DNA of 64,000 nucleotides from Streptomyces qinzhouensis (GTDB lineage Bacteria; Actinomycetota; Actinomycetes; Streptomycetales; Streptomycetaceae): NCBI RefSeq assembly GCF_007856155.1, contig NZ_CP042266.1, positions 6,882,001 to 6,946,000 of the forward strand, read 5' to 3'. Shown piece by piece: positions 8,755 to 17,300 of this stretch (position 1 is its first letter; each line of letters starts with the position of its first letter). The notes under the pieces were generated by a model. It saw only the letters and a program-made list of their open reading frames with translations, ran no database searches and was not told where the DNA came from. The position numbers and the translations under genes were made by a program.

Positions 8755-9414
8755 TTACTCGTACCGGTACTTCAGCGAGTCCGCCTCCGTCTGTTCGATG
8801 TCGGCGATGGTCAGCTCCGGCATCCGCAGCTGGGCCAGGGTCACCTCGGCCGAGGTGGGCTGGGCGTCCTTCGGCAGCCACTGCTCGGGCTTCCAGGCCC
8901 CGCTGCGCAGGAGGGACTTGGGGCAGTGCGGATAGACCTCCTCGATCCCCAGCACCAGCGCACTGGCCGGTGGTTTTCCGACCGCGGTCAGCTGCGACAG
9001 CAGCTCCGGGCGGGTGGAGACGACGGCCCGGCCGTTGACCCGCAGGGTGGTGGTCCGCCCGGGGATGACGAACAGCAGCCCGGCCCGTCCGGTGGCGATG
9101 ACGTTCTGCAGGGTGTCCAGACGCTTGTTCCCGGTCGCGTCGGGTATCGCCACCGTCCGGGTGTCCAGGACGGCGACGAACCCGGCGGGGCCGCCGCGCG
9201 GTGAGACGTCGCAGTTGCCCTCGGCGTCCGCGCTGGCGACCAGGACCAGCGACGAGCATCCGATCAACCGCCGGGTCTGCTCGGTGAGTTCGGTCATCTG
9301 CTTGCGTACGGCCGCTTCGCCGGGGAGTTCGTAGGCCCGGCGCAGCGTCTCCTGATCGGACACGGCGTCGCGGCGGAGCGAGTCGAAGGCACTGTCGGCA
9401 AGGGGTGTCGTCAT
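8755..9414 (-). CDS. pyridoxamine 5'-phosphate oxidase-fold flavin protein
   Basis: From ATG 9414, behind GGAGG, this protein has 219 residues. It carries the split-barrel flavin-binding fold of the PNPOx-like superfamily. Diagnostic parts are LVLVASADAEGNCDVSPRGG, then ATGNKRLDTLQNVIATGRAG and LLFVIPGRTTTLRVNGRAVV. The C-terminal helix (KPEQWLPKDAQPTSAEVTLA) matches the FMN-binding subfamily that resembles MSMEG_1061 rather than true PdxH. These proteins often use FMN or F420 to reduce small molecules. An LLM-class (F420-type) oxidoreductase gene lies just upstream on the same strand, which supports redox work; the substrate is unknown. Confidence 0.85.
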   Translation of the reverse strand: MTTPLADSAFDSLRRDAVSDQETLRRAYELPGEAAVRKQMTELTEQTRRLIGCSSLVLVASADAEGNCDVSPRGGPAGFVAVLDTRTVAIPDATGNKRLDTLQNVIATGRAGLLFVIPGRTTTLRVNGRAVVSTRPELLSQLTAVGKPPASALVLGIEEVYPHCPKSLLRSGAWKPEQWLPKDAQPTSAEVTLAQLRMPELTIADIEQTEADSLKYRYE

Positions 9415-9609
9415 GCCTCCGACCCTAACGAGCCGGCCTGCGAACGGTCGCCCGAGGACGAACGAACCAAGGTCAGCGGCCCGCGCCCAGCGGGAGGACG
9501 ATCTCGTCGCCGATTCTCCGCGGAAGCGCATGCCGGCCACCGCTTGGAGCACGGAGAAACCGGCAGTCAACCGCTGCCGGACGAACCGAAGGCCGTTCTT
9601 CGCCGGGTA

Positions 9610-10656
9610 TCAGGCCAGCAGCCGCGCGAACTGGGCCATCTCGGTCTCCGGGTCGACGACGGGATGGATGACCAGTTCGTCGACCCCCGACTTCTCCAGC
9701 GCGTTGATCCGCTCGATGATCTCGCTCCTGGTACCGACCAGACCGAATTGGTCCACCAGGGAGGGGACGATGAGCTCGCGGTCCTCGGGGGACAGCCGAC
9801 CCAGGTAGTTGCGGTAGAGCGCCTGGTGAAACTTGGGATCGGTGGGGCTGGTGCCGCGTGACCGGAGCAGACGGTCGACGGCCGCGGCCTCTTCCAGAGG
9901 GACGGCCGCGCGGAAGTCGGGGTTCTCTACGCTGAGGATCAGTGCGCACAGTGCGATGTGCCCCATCGAGTCCTTGACCGGATCGCCGTAGCGGTCCTCG
10001 CCGTCGGCGAGGATATGCAGGGAGGACATGAGATACGAGCGGGTCTTCTCGGCGCTGCCCGCGTCCCGCGCCGCCGCCCGCCGGGCCCGGCCGAGGGCGG
10101 ACCAGGCCGCGGGGTCGTGCAACCCGAAGGAGATCACTCCCGCGCCGAGCCGGCCGGCGACCTCGGCGGCCTTCAGGCCGAACGCGGCCACGACGAACTC
10201 CACGGGAGCCTCGGTGTTGACGTAGGGCCCGACGTGCAGGAATCGCACCCTGCTGGACCGGGTCCCCTCGCGGTAGTCCGACTCGCGGCCCGCGGTGAGA
10301 TCCTGCAGGGCGGCCGTGAACGACTCCAGCTCCGCGGTCTTCGTGGGCCGCATGCCGAGCGTACGGCGCGCCGTGTTGCCGGTGCCGACCCCGCAGACGA
10401 TGCGGCCGGGGGCCAGGGCGTTGAGGCTGCTGACGGCCGCCGCCGCGGCGGGCGCGGAACGCAGTGCCGGTGAGGTGACACCGATACCGAGCCTGATCCG
10501 GTGGGTGGACTTGGCGCAGAGCGCCAGACTCACGAACGGATCGCCGTGGATCATCGGCGTGTCGTACACCCAGAAACTGTCGAAGCCGAGTTCCTCCGCG
10601 CGGGCGGCCAGGCGTTCCACACCCGGCCGTGCTGTCGTGACGATGCCGGTCCGCAT
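9610..10656 (-). CDS. LLM-class F420-dependent oxidoreductase
   Basis: From ATG 10656, preceded by GAGGAG, this is a 348-residue TIM-barrel protein of the luciferase-like monooxygenase superfamily. Characteristic segments are LAARAEELGFDSFWVYDTP, THRIRLGIGVTSPALRSAP, VSSLNALAPGRIVCGVGTGN and GVDELVIHPVVDP. Actinobacterial members with this pattern usually bind coenzyme F420 and transfer hydride to an unsaturated or aldehyde substrate; FMN use cannot be excluded. The gene is 195 bp upstream of the flavin-barrel gene in the same direction. The substrate cannot be inferred. Confidence 0.88.
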   Translation of the reverse strand: MRTGIVTTARPGVERLAARAEELGFDSFWVYDTPMIHGDPFVSLALCAKSTHRIRLGIGVTSPALRSAPAAAAAVSSLNALAPGRIVCGVGTGNTARRTLGMRPTKTAELESFTAALQDLTAGRESDYREGTRSSRVRFLHVGPYVNTEAPVEFVVAAFGLKAAEVAGRLGAGVISFGLHDPAAWSALGRARRAAARDAGSAEKTRSYLMSSLHILADGEDRYGDPVKDSMGHIALCALILSVENPDFRAAVPLEEAAAVDRLLRSRGTSPTDPKFHQALYRNYLGRLSPEDRELIVPSLVDQFGLVGTRSEIIERINALEKSGVDELVIHPVVDPETEMAQFARLLA

Positions 10657-10811
10657 GGCTACTCTCCTCGCCGTCGAGTGAGGTGGCTGAACCAATCCAG
10701 TCGCAGTTCACCGCCGTCCACGCCCAAGGTCAAGCCCCCGGTGCGCTGGTGCGCCCGCCGGCCGAGGCACACCACCCGCTCGTCCGTCTCCTTGGGGGAT
10801 CGGGCCCGGCC

Positions 10812-11312
10812 TCAGTCGTCCAGGAGGCTGCGGAGGAGTCCCCGGCGCCGGGTGCTCGGGTCAGGTGCGGGGCGCGGCGGACGGTCCGCCACCACCTTGA
10901 TCATGGGGATGCCGGGGCATACCTGGCCGATGGCTTCGAAGTGATCGTCGGTGTGGACGAGGGTCAGACCGTGGTCCCGTGCGGTGAGTGCGGTCACGAT
11001 GTCCATCAGGGAGGGCAGCCGCCCGATACCGAGTGCCCGCAGCCGCTTCGCCACGTCGGCGGCTTCGGGCTGCCGGTTGAAATGCTTCATCGGGACCGAG
11101 CCGAAGGCCTGGTCGAGCGCCAGGTAGAACGGTGTGGGGTCCACGCCGGGGCGCAGCCCGTGCCGGAGTTCGGCGTGGGCCACGGGGCAGATGGTCACGA
11201 GTCCTTCGGTGACCCGTGCGGGCCAGGGGTCGCCGACCGTGCCGAAGAGCAGTCGCCAGACCAGCGAGGTGTGGGCGAGGTAGCGCGGGGCCGGCCGCTC
11301 GACGGGCGTCAT
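10812..11312 (-). CDS. PIN-domain protein with altered first catalytic residue
   Basis: This 166-residue protein has the layout of a VapC-like PIN ribonuclease: RYLAHTSLVWRLL, VTICPVAHAELRHG (acidic residue in AEL) and LPSLMDIVTALTARDHGLTLVHTDDHFEAI. Actinobacterial VapCs normally read A/L-D-T-S-A-W at the first motif; here the metal-binding Asp is replaced by His. The other acids (Glu of AEL, Asp of SLMD, Asp of HTDDHF) remain. RNase activity may therefore be weak, lost or metal-shifted. The start overlaps the stop of a small upstream ORF (ATGA), a layout typical of toxin-antitoxin pairs. The C-terminus is extended and basic (PSTRRRGLLRSLLDD). Confidence 0.78.
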   Translation of the reverse strand: MTPVERPAPRYLAHTSLVWRLLFGTVGDPWPARVTEGLVTICPVAHAELRHGLRPGVDPTPFYLALDQAFGSVPMKHFNRQPEAADVAKRLRALGIGRLPSLMDIVTALTARDHGLTLVHTDDHFEAIGQVCPGIPMIKVVADRPPRPAPDPSTRRRGLLRSLLDD

Positions 11313-11494
11313 CGGCGCAGGTCCTCGCGGTCGGCGAGGGCACCGGAGTCGAGGTAGTGGCCCGCCTGCTCCTGGAGCCGGCTCAGCGCGTGTGCCCGCT
11401 CGGCCGGGTCGGCGGACGGCAGGACGAGTTCCGGGCCCCCGCCTCGTGCCCGCTCGGCCGGCGGATCGTTCCGCCGCTTCCGGATTCCGAACAT
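11309..11494 (-). CDS. small protein coupled to PIN gene (possible antitoxin)
   Basis: This ORF of about 61 residues (from ATG 11494; in-frame GTG 11506 is an alternative) overlaps the PIN-domain start by 4 bp. It has a basic N-terminus (MFGIRKRRND) and an amphipathic C-terminal helix (AERAHALSRLQEQAGHYLDS). It does not look like the usual ribbon-helix-helix VapB, and I recognise no family. Its position suggests an antitoxin or chaperone for the PIN protein, which is inference only. The ribosome site is a weak GGGGGTGG. Confidence 0.5.
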   Translation of the reverse strand: MFGIRKRRNDPPAERARGGGPELVLPSADPAERAHALSRLQEQAGHYLDSGALADREDLRR

Positions 11495-11625
11495 CCGGTC
11501 GTCCACCCCCGTCGTAGCCCTGCCGCTGCCGCCGGTCGTCGCGCGGGTGCCTTCACCGGCGCGGCACACGGCTGAATCCCCGCCAGTAGATCATGGGCTG
11601 AGGCAGGACGGACATTGTCCCCCGA

Positions 11626-12042
11626 TCACCAGGTTGCGTCGCTTGTCCACACCGAGATCTCTTCGGCTCCCCGACGAACAGCCTCCTCCGGGTCCCGGGC
11701 GAGCTTCCTGCAGGCCGCGGTGACCCCCGGCGCACGATCCGGTCCCGCGAGCGCGTCATACACCCCCGTCTGCAGCCAGTCGGCCTGGTTGTCATCAGCC
11801 TCGGCAACCGCGAGAGCGATGAGCCTTATTGCGGCCACCGTCCCCACCCGGGCCAGAGCCTCTGCCGTCTGCCGGGTCACTGCCGTGTCCTCGGCATCCA
11901 GCAGCAGCCCCACCAGCGCTTCCGCAGCCTCGGGGACATCAGCGGAGGGAGCAAGGTCACGTCCGGCACGAACACGTTGGCCCCAGGAAGGAGACGACGC
12001 CTCAGCCAAGGCCGCCTCCAGTGCACTCATCACTTCCGGCAT
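11626..12042 (-). CDS. HEAT-repeat-like protein
   Basis: This 138-residue, helix-rich, acidic protein has repeated two-helix units: WGQRVRAGRDLAP...EAAEALVGLLLD, VTRQTAEALARVGTVAAIRLIALAV and VTAACRKLARDPEEAVRRGAE. These resemble PBS-lyase/HEAT repeats used for protein binding. There is no signal peptide or catalytic motif. It starts at ATG 12042; ATG 12030 behind GGAAG is equally possible. It is divergent from the exonuclease gene. Confidence 0.7.
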   Translation of the reverse strand: MPEVMSALEAALAEASSPSWGQRVRAGRDLAPSADVPEAAEALVGLLLDAEDTAVTRQTAEALARVGTVAAIRLIALAVAEADDNQADWLQTGVYDALAGPDRAPGVTAACRKLARDPEEAVRRGAEEISVWTSDATW

Positions 12043-12209
12043 GACCGGACAGTCTCATGCCTCACGAACTCGTACGAACTCGTACTGATGGGCGGGGCTT
12101 CCGGGAAGAGCCGGGCGACGAGCCCGTCAAGCTGATCCGGACGGTCGTGGTCGGCACACGCGGAAGAATTGAGGTGCCGGAAACGGGCGGCATCCCTACC
12201 CTCGGCCCC

Positions 12210-12797
12210 ATGCGTCAGGAATCCGCCCTGCTGAACGTCATCGATGTGGAAGCCACCTGCTGGGACGGGCAGCCGCCGCCGGGCTCGGTGAACGAGATCA
12301 TCGAGATCGGTCTCACCGTCGTGGACGTGCAGGCAGGGCGCCGTGTGTCGCGGCACCGGGTGCTGGTCCGCCCTGTCCGGTCGAAGGTGAGCGACTTCTG
12401 CACCGAACTGACCGGACTGACACAAGCCGAGGTGCAACGGGGCGTCTCCTTCGCCGAGGCATGCCGGATCCTCGTCGAGGAGTACGGGGCCGGGGAGCGG
12501 CCCTGGGCGAGCTGGGGCGAGTACGACCGTCGGCAGTTCGCCCGGCAGAGTCGGGCCGACGGGGTGGCCTACCCGTTCGGCTATCCGACCGAGCGCACCC
12601 ACACCAACGCCAAGGCCGTGTTCACCGCGGCCTACGGACTGCGCAAGAAACCCGGCATGGCCCAAGCTCTGCAGATAGCCGGGCTGCCGCTCGAGGGACG
12701 CCATCACCGCGGAGAGGACGACGCGTGGAACATCGCCGCACTCGTCCTCGATCTGTTGGGCCGCGGGGCATGGCCGGTCACGTCCACAGTCCTCTAG
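12210..12797 (+). CDS. DEDDh 3'-5' exonuclease (DnaQ-like, KapD type)
   Basis: This 195-residue protein opens almost at once with Exo I (NVIDVEATCWDG), followed by NEIIEIGLTVVD, the Exo II region (SWGEYDRRQFARQ) and Exo III with the catalytic His/Asp pair (RHHRGEDDAWNIAAL). That is a complete DEDDh nuclease of the single-domain type related to KapD/Eri1. These act on RNA or single-stranded DNA 3' ends. I start it at ATG 12210 because the upstream extension of the same frame is Arg/Gly-rich and lacks family similarity. No Shine-Dalgarno is visible, so the mRNA may be leaderless. Confidence 0.88.
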   Translation: MRQESALLNVIDVEATCWDGQPPPGSVNEIIEIGLTVVDVQAGRRVSRHRVLVRPVRSKVSDFCTELTGLTQAEVQRGVSFAEACRILVEEYGAGERPWASWGEYDRRQFARQSRADGVAYPFGYPTERTHTNAKAVFTAAYGLRKKPGMAQALQIAGLPLEGRHHRGEDDAWNIAALVLDLLGRGAWPVTSTVL

Positions 12798-12857
12798 GGA
12801 GACGACCCGGCCTCGCGCCCGCTCTTCGAGGCGCGTTACGAGGGTGAGGTGCCCGAC

Positions 12858-12897
12858 AGGCCGCACCCCGGACCGGCGGTCTCCAGGGGTGCGGCCT
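12858..12897. terminator. hairpin terminator, convergent genes
   Basis: Twelve-base perfect arms (12858-12869 AGGCCGCACCCC and 12886-12897) flank a 16-nt loop. They lie between the exonuclease gene and the end of the five-gene minus-strand operon, and would terminate both. Confidence 0.75.
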
Positions 12898-12921
12898 TCG
12901 GGCGTTGCCGATCGTCCGTCC

Positions 12922-14322
12922 TCAGTCGCGGGAGATGCGCCAGTGGGACTCCGTCACCCGGTCGCCCGGAACCCACACGTACGGGATGCGACGGTCGCTG
13001 TCCTTCTCGTACGTACTGGCATAGAGGTAGCCGCCGTAGTGGGTGTTGTACAGCCCGATCTGGTCCCGGTCGGAGAGCACCCCATAGCTGTTGATCTTGA
13101 TGTCCTTCGTCACGTACAGATGCTCGTGGATGGTCACATCGCACTCCGCGAGCACTTCGACATTGCTGTTGATGGAGACCTTCTCGCCGTACGGGCCCCG
13201 CAGTTCCCGGATCCGGACGTAGTGGTCGCCGCTCACCGCTTCGACCGGGCCGTAGGCGTTCAGGGTGTCACGAGTGTTGAGGACTCCGTTGGCGTTGAGG
13301 GTGCCGGAGACCTCCAGGCCGCCCGCCACTTCCACGCCGTTCCGGGCGGTGAGACCGGCGCCCACCGTGAGGCTGCTCCGTATCTCGGTGGAGCCGTTGA
13401 CCGTCAGGGCGTTCCCGACTCCGGCCGAGCCTTCGACGGTGAGGGAGGACTTCAGCGACGCGTCCCCGTGGACCTCCAGGGTGGACAGGGCGTCGATGTC
13501 GCCCCGGACGGTCAGCGCGCTCAGGGTCGGGTCCGGCACGGTGAGCGTGAGGGTCGCGTACTGGTAGACCGATTCGAAGTTGCTTCCGCCCGCTCCGGCG
13601 CTCGATGCCATGGACCCCTCCAGGGTGAAGGTGGTGTCCAGGGTGAGGGAGCCGGGGTCGAGGGTGTGGAACGTCTCGGGGCCCTCGTGGAGGAGGTTGC
13701 CGTCGCCGTCGAACAGCCGGAAGTCGGAGCCGTTGCTCTCCCAGGAGAGGTAGACGCTGCTGCCGGCGGGGAACCGCGTCTTCGGGGCGGCGGCGCTCGC
13801 GTCGTCGCGCGCCAGGAAGGTGTGCAGATAGAACACGGGCGGTGTGACGGGCAGCGGGAGAACCTGCCGCCTGGTGAGGTAGTCCTCGGGGTCGGACGAG
13901 GTGTCGGAGTGCTCCGCGAGGTGGTAGTCGAGCATGCCGGTGGTGGAACTGAGCGGCCCGCTGAGGCCGAAGTGCACGGTGCCGTCGATCGGGGCGCTGT
14001 CGTCGCCCGCGTACCGGAAGACGGCTCGGTAGAACAGGGCGTCACTGGCGAGACCGATGTGTTTCCCGGTGACCTGGACCATGGAGCCGACAGCCCACTC
14101 GTCGCTGTCCGTGGAGAACTTCGGCCCCTCGGTGAAGTACGCGCCACCGCTCCGCGCGTCGCCCGGAACGGCCAGCTGGATCCAGTCGCAGTACACGTCG
14201 TCCCGGTCCGCGGTGACGGCGACGTTGATACGGCCCTGGGTCGCGGTCTCCGGGGTGCTCGCCTGGAGTGGGGTCGGACTGGTGGAGAGACGGTAGGTGA
14301 GCAGGGGTAGTTGATCGGACAT
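12922..14322 (-). CDS. fibre-like repeat protein, last gene of the five-gene operon
   Basis: This 466-residue acidic protein has no signal peptide and matches no family I can name. The N-terminal ~260 residues are beta-rich. From about 265 to 385 there is a regular ladder of short strands: TLSALTVRGDID, LSTLEVHGDAS, KSSLTVEGSAG, GNALTVNGST, RSSLTVGAGL, RNGVEVAGG, LEVSGTLNANG and LNTRDTLNAYG. This periodicity of about 11-12 residues with V-x-G turns is typical of trimeric fibre shafts or beta-helices. The C-terminus (HEHLYVTKDIKINSYGVLS, then Tyr/Trp-rich) could be a tip or binding domain. It lies 40 bp downstream of the 1307-aa gene. By analogy it could be a fibre or adhesin, but no phage tail genes adjoin it. 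Confidence 0.75.
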   Translation of the reverse strand: MSDQLPLLTYRLSTSPTPLQASTPETATQGRINVAVTADRDDVYCDWIQLAVPGDARSGGAYFTEGPKFSTDSDEWAVGSMVQVTGKHIGLASDALFYRAVFRYAGDDSAPIDGTVHFGLSGPLSSTTGMLDYHLAEHSDTSSDPEDYLTRRQVLPLPVTPPVFYLHTFLARDDASAAAPKTRFPAGSSVYLSWESNGSDFRLFDGDGNLLHEGPETFHTLDPGSLTLDTTFTLEGSMASSAGAGGSNFESVYQYATLTLTVPDPTLSALTVRGDIDALSTLEVHGDASLKSSLTVEGSAGVGNALTVNGSTEIRSSLTVGAGLTARNGVEVAGGLEVSGTLNANGVLNTRDTLNAYGPVEAVSGDHYVRIRELRGPYGEKVSINSNVEVLAECDVTIHEHLYVTKDIKINSYGVLSDRDQIGLYNTHYGGYLYASTYEKDSDRRIPYVWVPGDRVTESHWRISRD

Positions 14323-14362
14323 GACGGGCCTCCTGTTACGTCTGCTGCAGGGATGCGGGTGG

Positions 14363-17300
14363 CTACTGCTGCTCGGGTACGGAGTCGGCTACGGAGCCGG
14401 AGTCGGAGTCCTCGCCCTCGGGCTCGGGGAGAAGACGGAGCAGGCCGTCCTCCAGCGTGGGAGGACGGTCCGGGAACACCGCGTTCGGCGGTGCCGGAGC
14501 CAGGTCGCACGGCGTCCAGTTCCCGCCCGCCGGCGGTGTCGGGCGCAGCCATGACCAGGTGCCGTGCCGGGTGCTGGGCCGCGGAAACGTCAGCGCGCCG
14601 CCCTCACCGCCGCCCCCCACGACGGGTCCGAAGCGGAAGACGGCCCCGAGCCGGCGGAGCGCCCCGTCGACGTGTTGCCGAGGCACTGTGACGGAGGCCG
14701 TGGGGGTGATGCCGCTGACGGCGTGGACGCTCGCGCGCGGGTCGACCAGCAGCAGTAACCCGGTGGGCTCGGTGTCACCGAAAGTCAGGGCCGGGTAGTT
14801 GGGGGTGCGCGCCGGGTCGGGGGCGCCGGGCGGGCCGATACGGACGACGAGGCCCTGGCCGTCGTCGGGTGCGCTGACGCTGTCGAACCGTTCGTAGTCG
14901 TAGCCACCGCCGGGAGCGGTGCGGTAGTAGCCGATGAGGCCGTCGTCGCGGGCGGGCTGGTCACCGAGCCGTACGGCGAACGTGTCGGCGGTGAACGCGG
15001 ACGGCGGTGGGCGGAGGGTGGCCGCCCAGCCGGTGTCGGACCGGGGCGGGCCGTCGAGGGTGAGCCGCAACCGGGCCCGGACCAGGGCCAGCGGCCGTCC
15101 GACGAGAACGGACAGGGTCTGGTCGGTACGGTCGCCGAGCGGATCGGTCGTCCACAGCGTCGAGTCGATGACGTCCAGGAACGCGCTCAGGTTGGCCTCG
15201 GTGGCGAGGGCGCGGGAGCCCAGCAGACCGGCGATGGTCGGGGCGAGCGCCTGGACCTGGGCGAGCGTGGTGACCGTACCGTCGGGCGGTGGTTCCCACT
15301 GGCCGGTGCGGGCGCCGGTGCCGTCGGTGAGGAGCCGGTACGTGCCGAGGAACCGGCCCCCCGGCTCGTACAGCAGCAGACTGCGGTCGAGGTGGTCGGG
15401 GAGCAGCCAGCCGGTGACCGGGCTGGGGTCGGCGGCCGTCTCCACCACCCGGGTGCCGGTGGCGGCGTCGAGGAGGTCGAAGTCGAGCCGGGCGGGCTGG
15501 AGCGGGCGCGGGGGCAGCTGGGCGACGGCGGCGACGGTGGGAGCGAGTGAGGAGTCGGTGGTGAGTGCGGTGTCGACGACCAGCGGGAAGTTCCGGTAGT
15601 CGTGCAGGCCGCCGGTCGCGAGGTCGGCGCTGACGACGTCGAGGACCCGGCCGAACTTGTCGTACAGGAAGAGTTCTTCGAGGTGGATCTGGCCCTGCCG
15701 GGTCTCGTGGAACGGTCCGCTCTCTCCGCCCGGGAGGTACGGGACGCTGGTGACCCGGCCCCGGTAGCGGTCGGGCAGGGCGTCCTCGGTGGTGGCGTCG
15801 GGGTAGCCGGCGAGGCCCGCGACCTCGGGGAAGTGCCGGTCCCGGGTGGTGGGGCGGCGGAAGGCGCGGGTGTCGCGGGCCGCGAGGCGTTCGTTGAACC
15901 CGGTGAGTTCCTGGGCGAGAAAGGCCCAGTCGCCGATGGCCGCGAGCCGGGCGGGGAGCCGGTCGCGCTGGTCGGCGGAGCCGTACCGGGAGACGAACTC
16001 CGTCAGCCGGGCGGCGAACAGGGTGCGGGGGTGTGGGCCGAGATCGGAGATGCCCTTGACGACGACCGGCTTCGGGGTGGGTGCCGTACCCGGGACGTAG
16101 CGGTAGTCGGTGCCGTCGAAGGCCCAGCAGCTCTGTCCACCGTTGGTGTGCGGGATGTGGTGGTAGACGGTCTTCCACTCCATGAACAGCGGTTCCCAGG
16201 GCTGGCTCCAGGGGTCCAGGCCCAGTGCGGGCGGGGTGCCGGTGCAGTCGCCCGGCCGGTGTGCGGCGAGGGCGGCGGCGACCTCGGCCTCCGGCAGCCC
16301 GTCGGCGGCGGCGAGGGCGCCGGCGTTGCCGGGGTCCAGCAGGAAGTACTCCGTGAGCAGTCCGGCTGTCCCGTCCGGCAGTGCGTCGAGACCGGGGAAG
16401 GCGGGCATTGGTCCCTGTCCGGGGTGAGCGGTTATGGCCCTGCCCCGGACCGTGACGGCGCTGACCAGCGGGGTCGGGGTGGAGTCGGTGAGCGGCCGCA
16501 CGGGTAAGGGCGTGTCGGCGACGGTGGTGTCGGCCGGAGGCAGGACCCCGGACAGGCTCACCACGGGGTTGGCGCTGTGCCAGTAAGCGGGCCTGGGCAC
16601 GGCCTTGAGTACGGCGCCCTCCGGCAGCCCCCTGGCTAGGCCGAAGGCGCTGATCCCGGCGAGGAGCGCGTCATGGGCGTTCGCGTGCGGTGCGGACCGG
16701 TCCGGCTGGGGGACCCGGCCGGTGAGGGCGCGGGCCTCGGCGGCCCTCGCCCGTACGGTGTGCGCGAGGGAACCCTCCCGGGTGGGGTCGAGTTCCGCCC
16801 GGATGTCGTCCTGGTCGGGCGCGTGCGCGGGCGGCGGGTCCAGGATGCCGAGCAGGCCGTTCTTCAGCCAGAGGGAGTTGAGCCGCCACTGGAGGGCGTG
16901 TACCTCGCCGAGCAGGCCGTCGAGCTGTCGCTGGTCGTCGTTGAGCGTGGTCAGCCAGGCGGGTGGGGTGAAGGGCTCGGGCGGCGTTCCCGGGGCCGGG
17001 GCGCCGCTGTCCCCGGTGCCCGTCGGCCCGGTGCCGCCTCGTCCGGTCTCGGCGGGTACGGCCCCTATGGCTCCGGTCTCGGTGGGTACGGCGCCCGTGG
17101 CTCCGGTGTCGGCGGGCGGCGGTGCCACCGTCCAGCGGTAGCCGCCCGACGAGGCGCCGAACGAGGCGGCGTGGACGGCCCGGCGCACCCGCTCGTCGCC
17201 GCCCTTCTCGTCGGCGACGGGGAGCAGATCGTGGAGGAAGGCGCGCAGGAGTTGCAGGTCGGCCGTGGTGGGCCGGGCGCCGGCGGCGTGGAGCGCGTGT

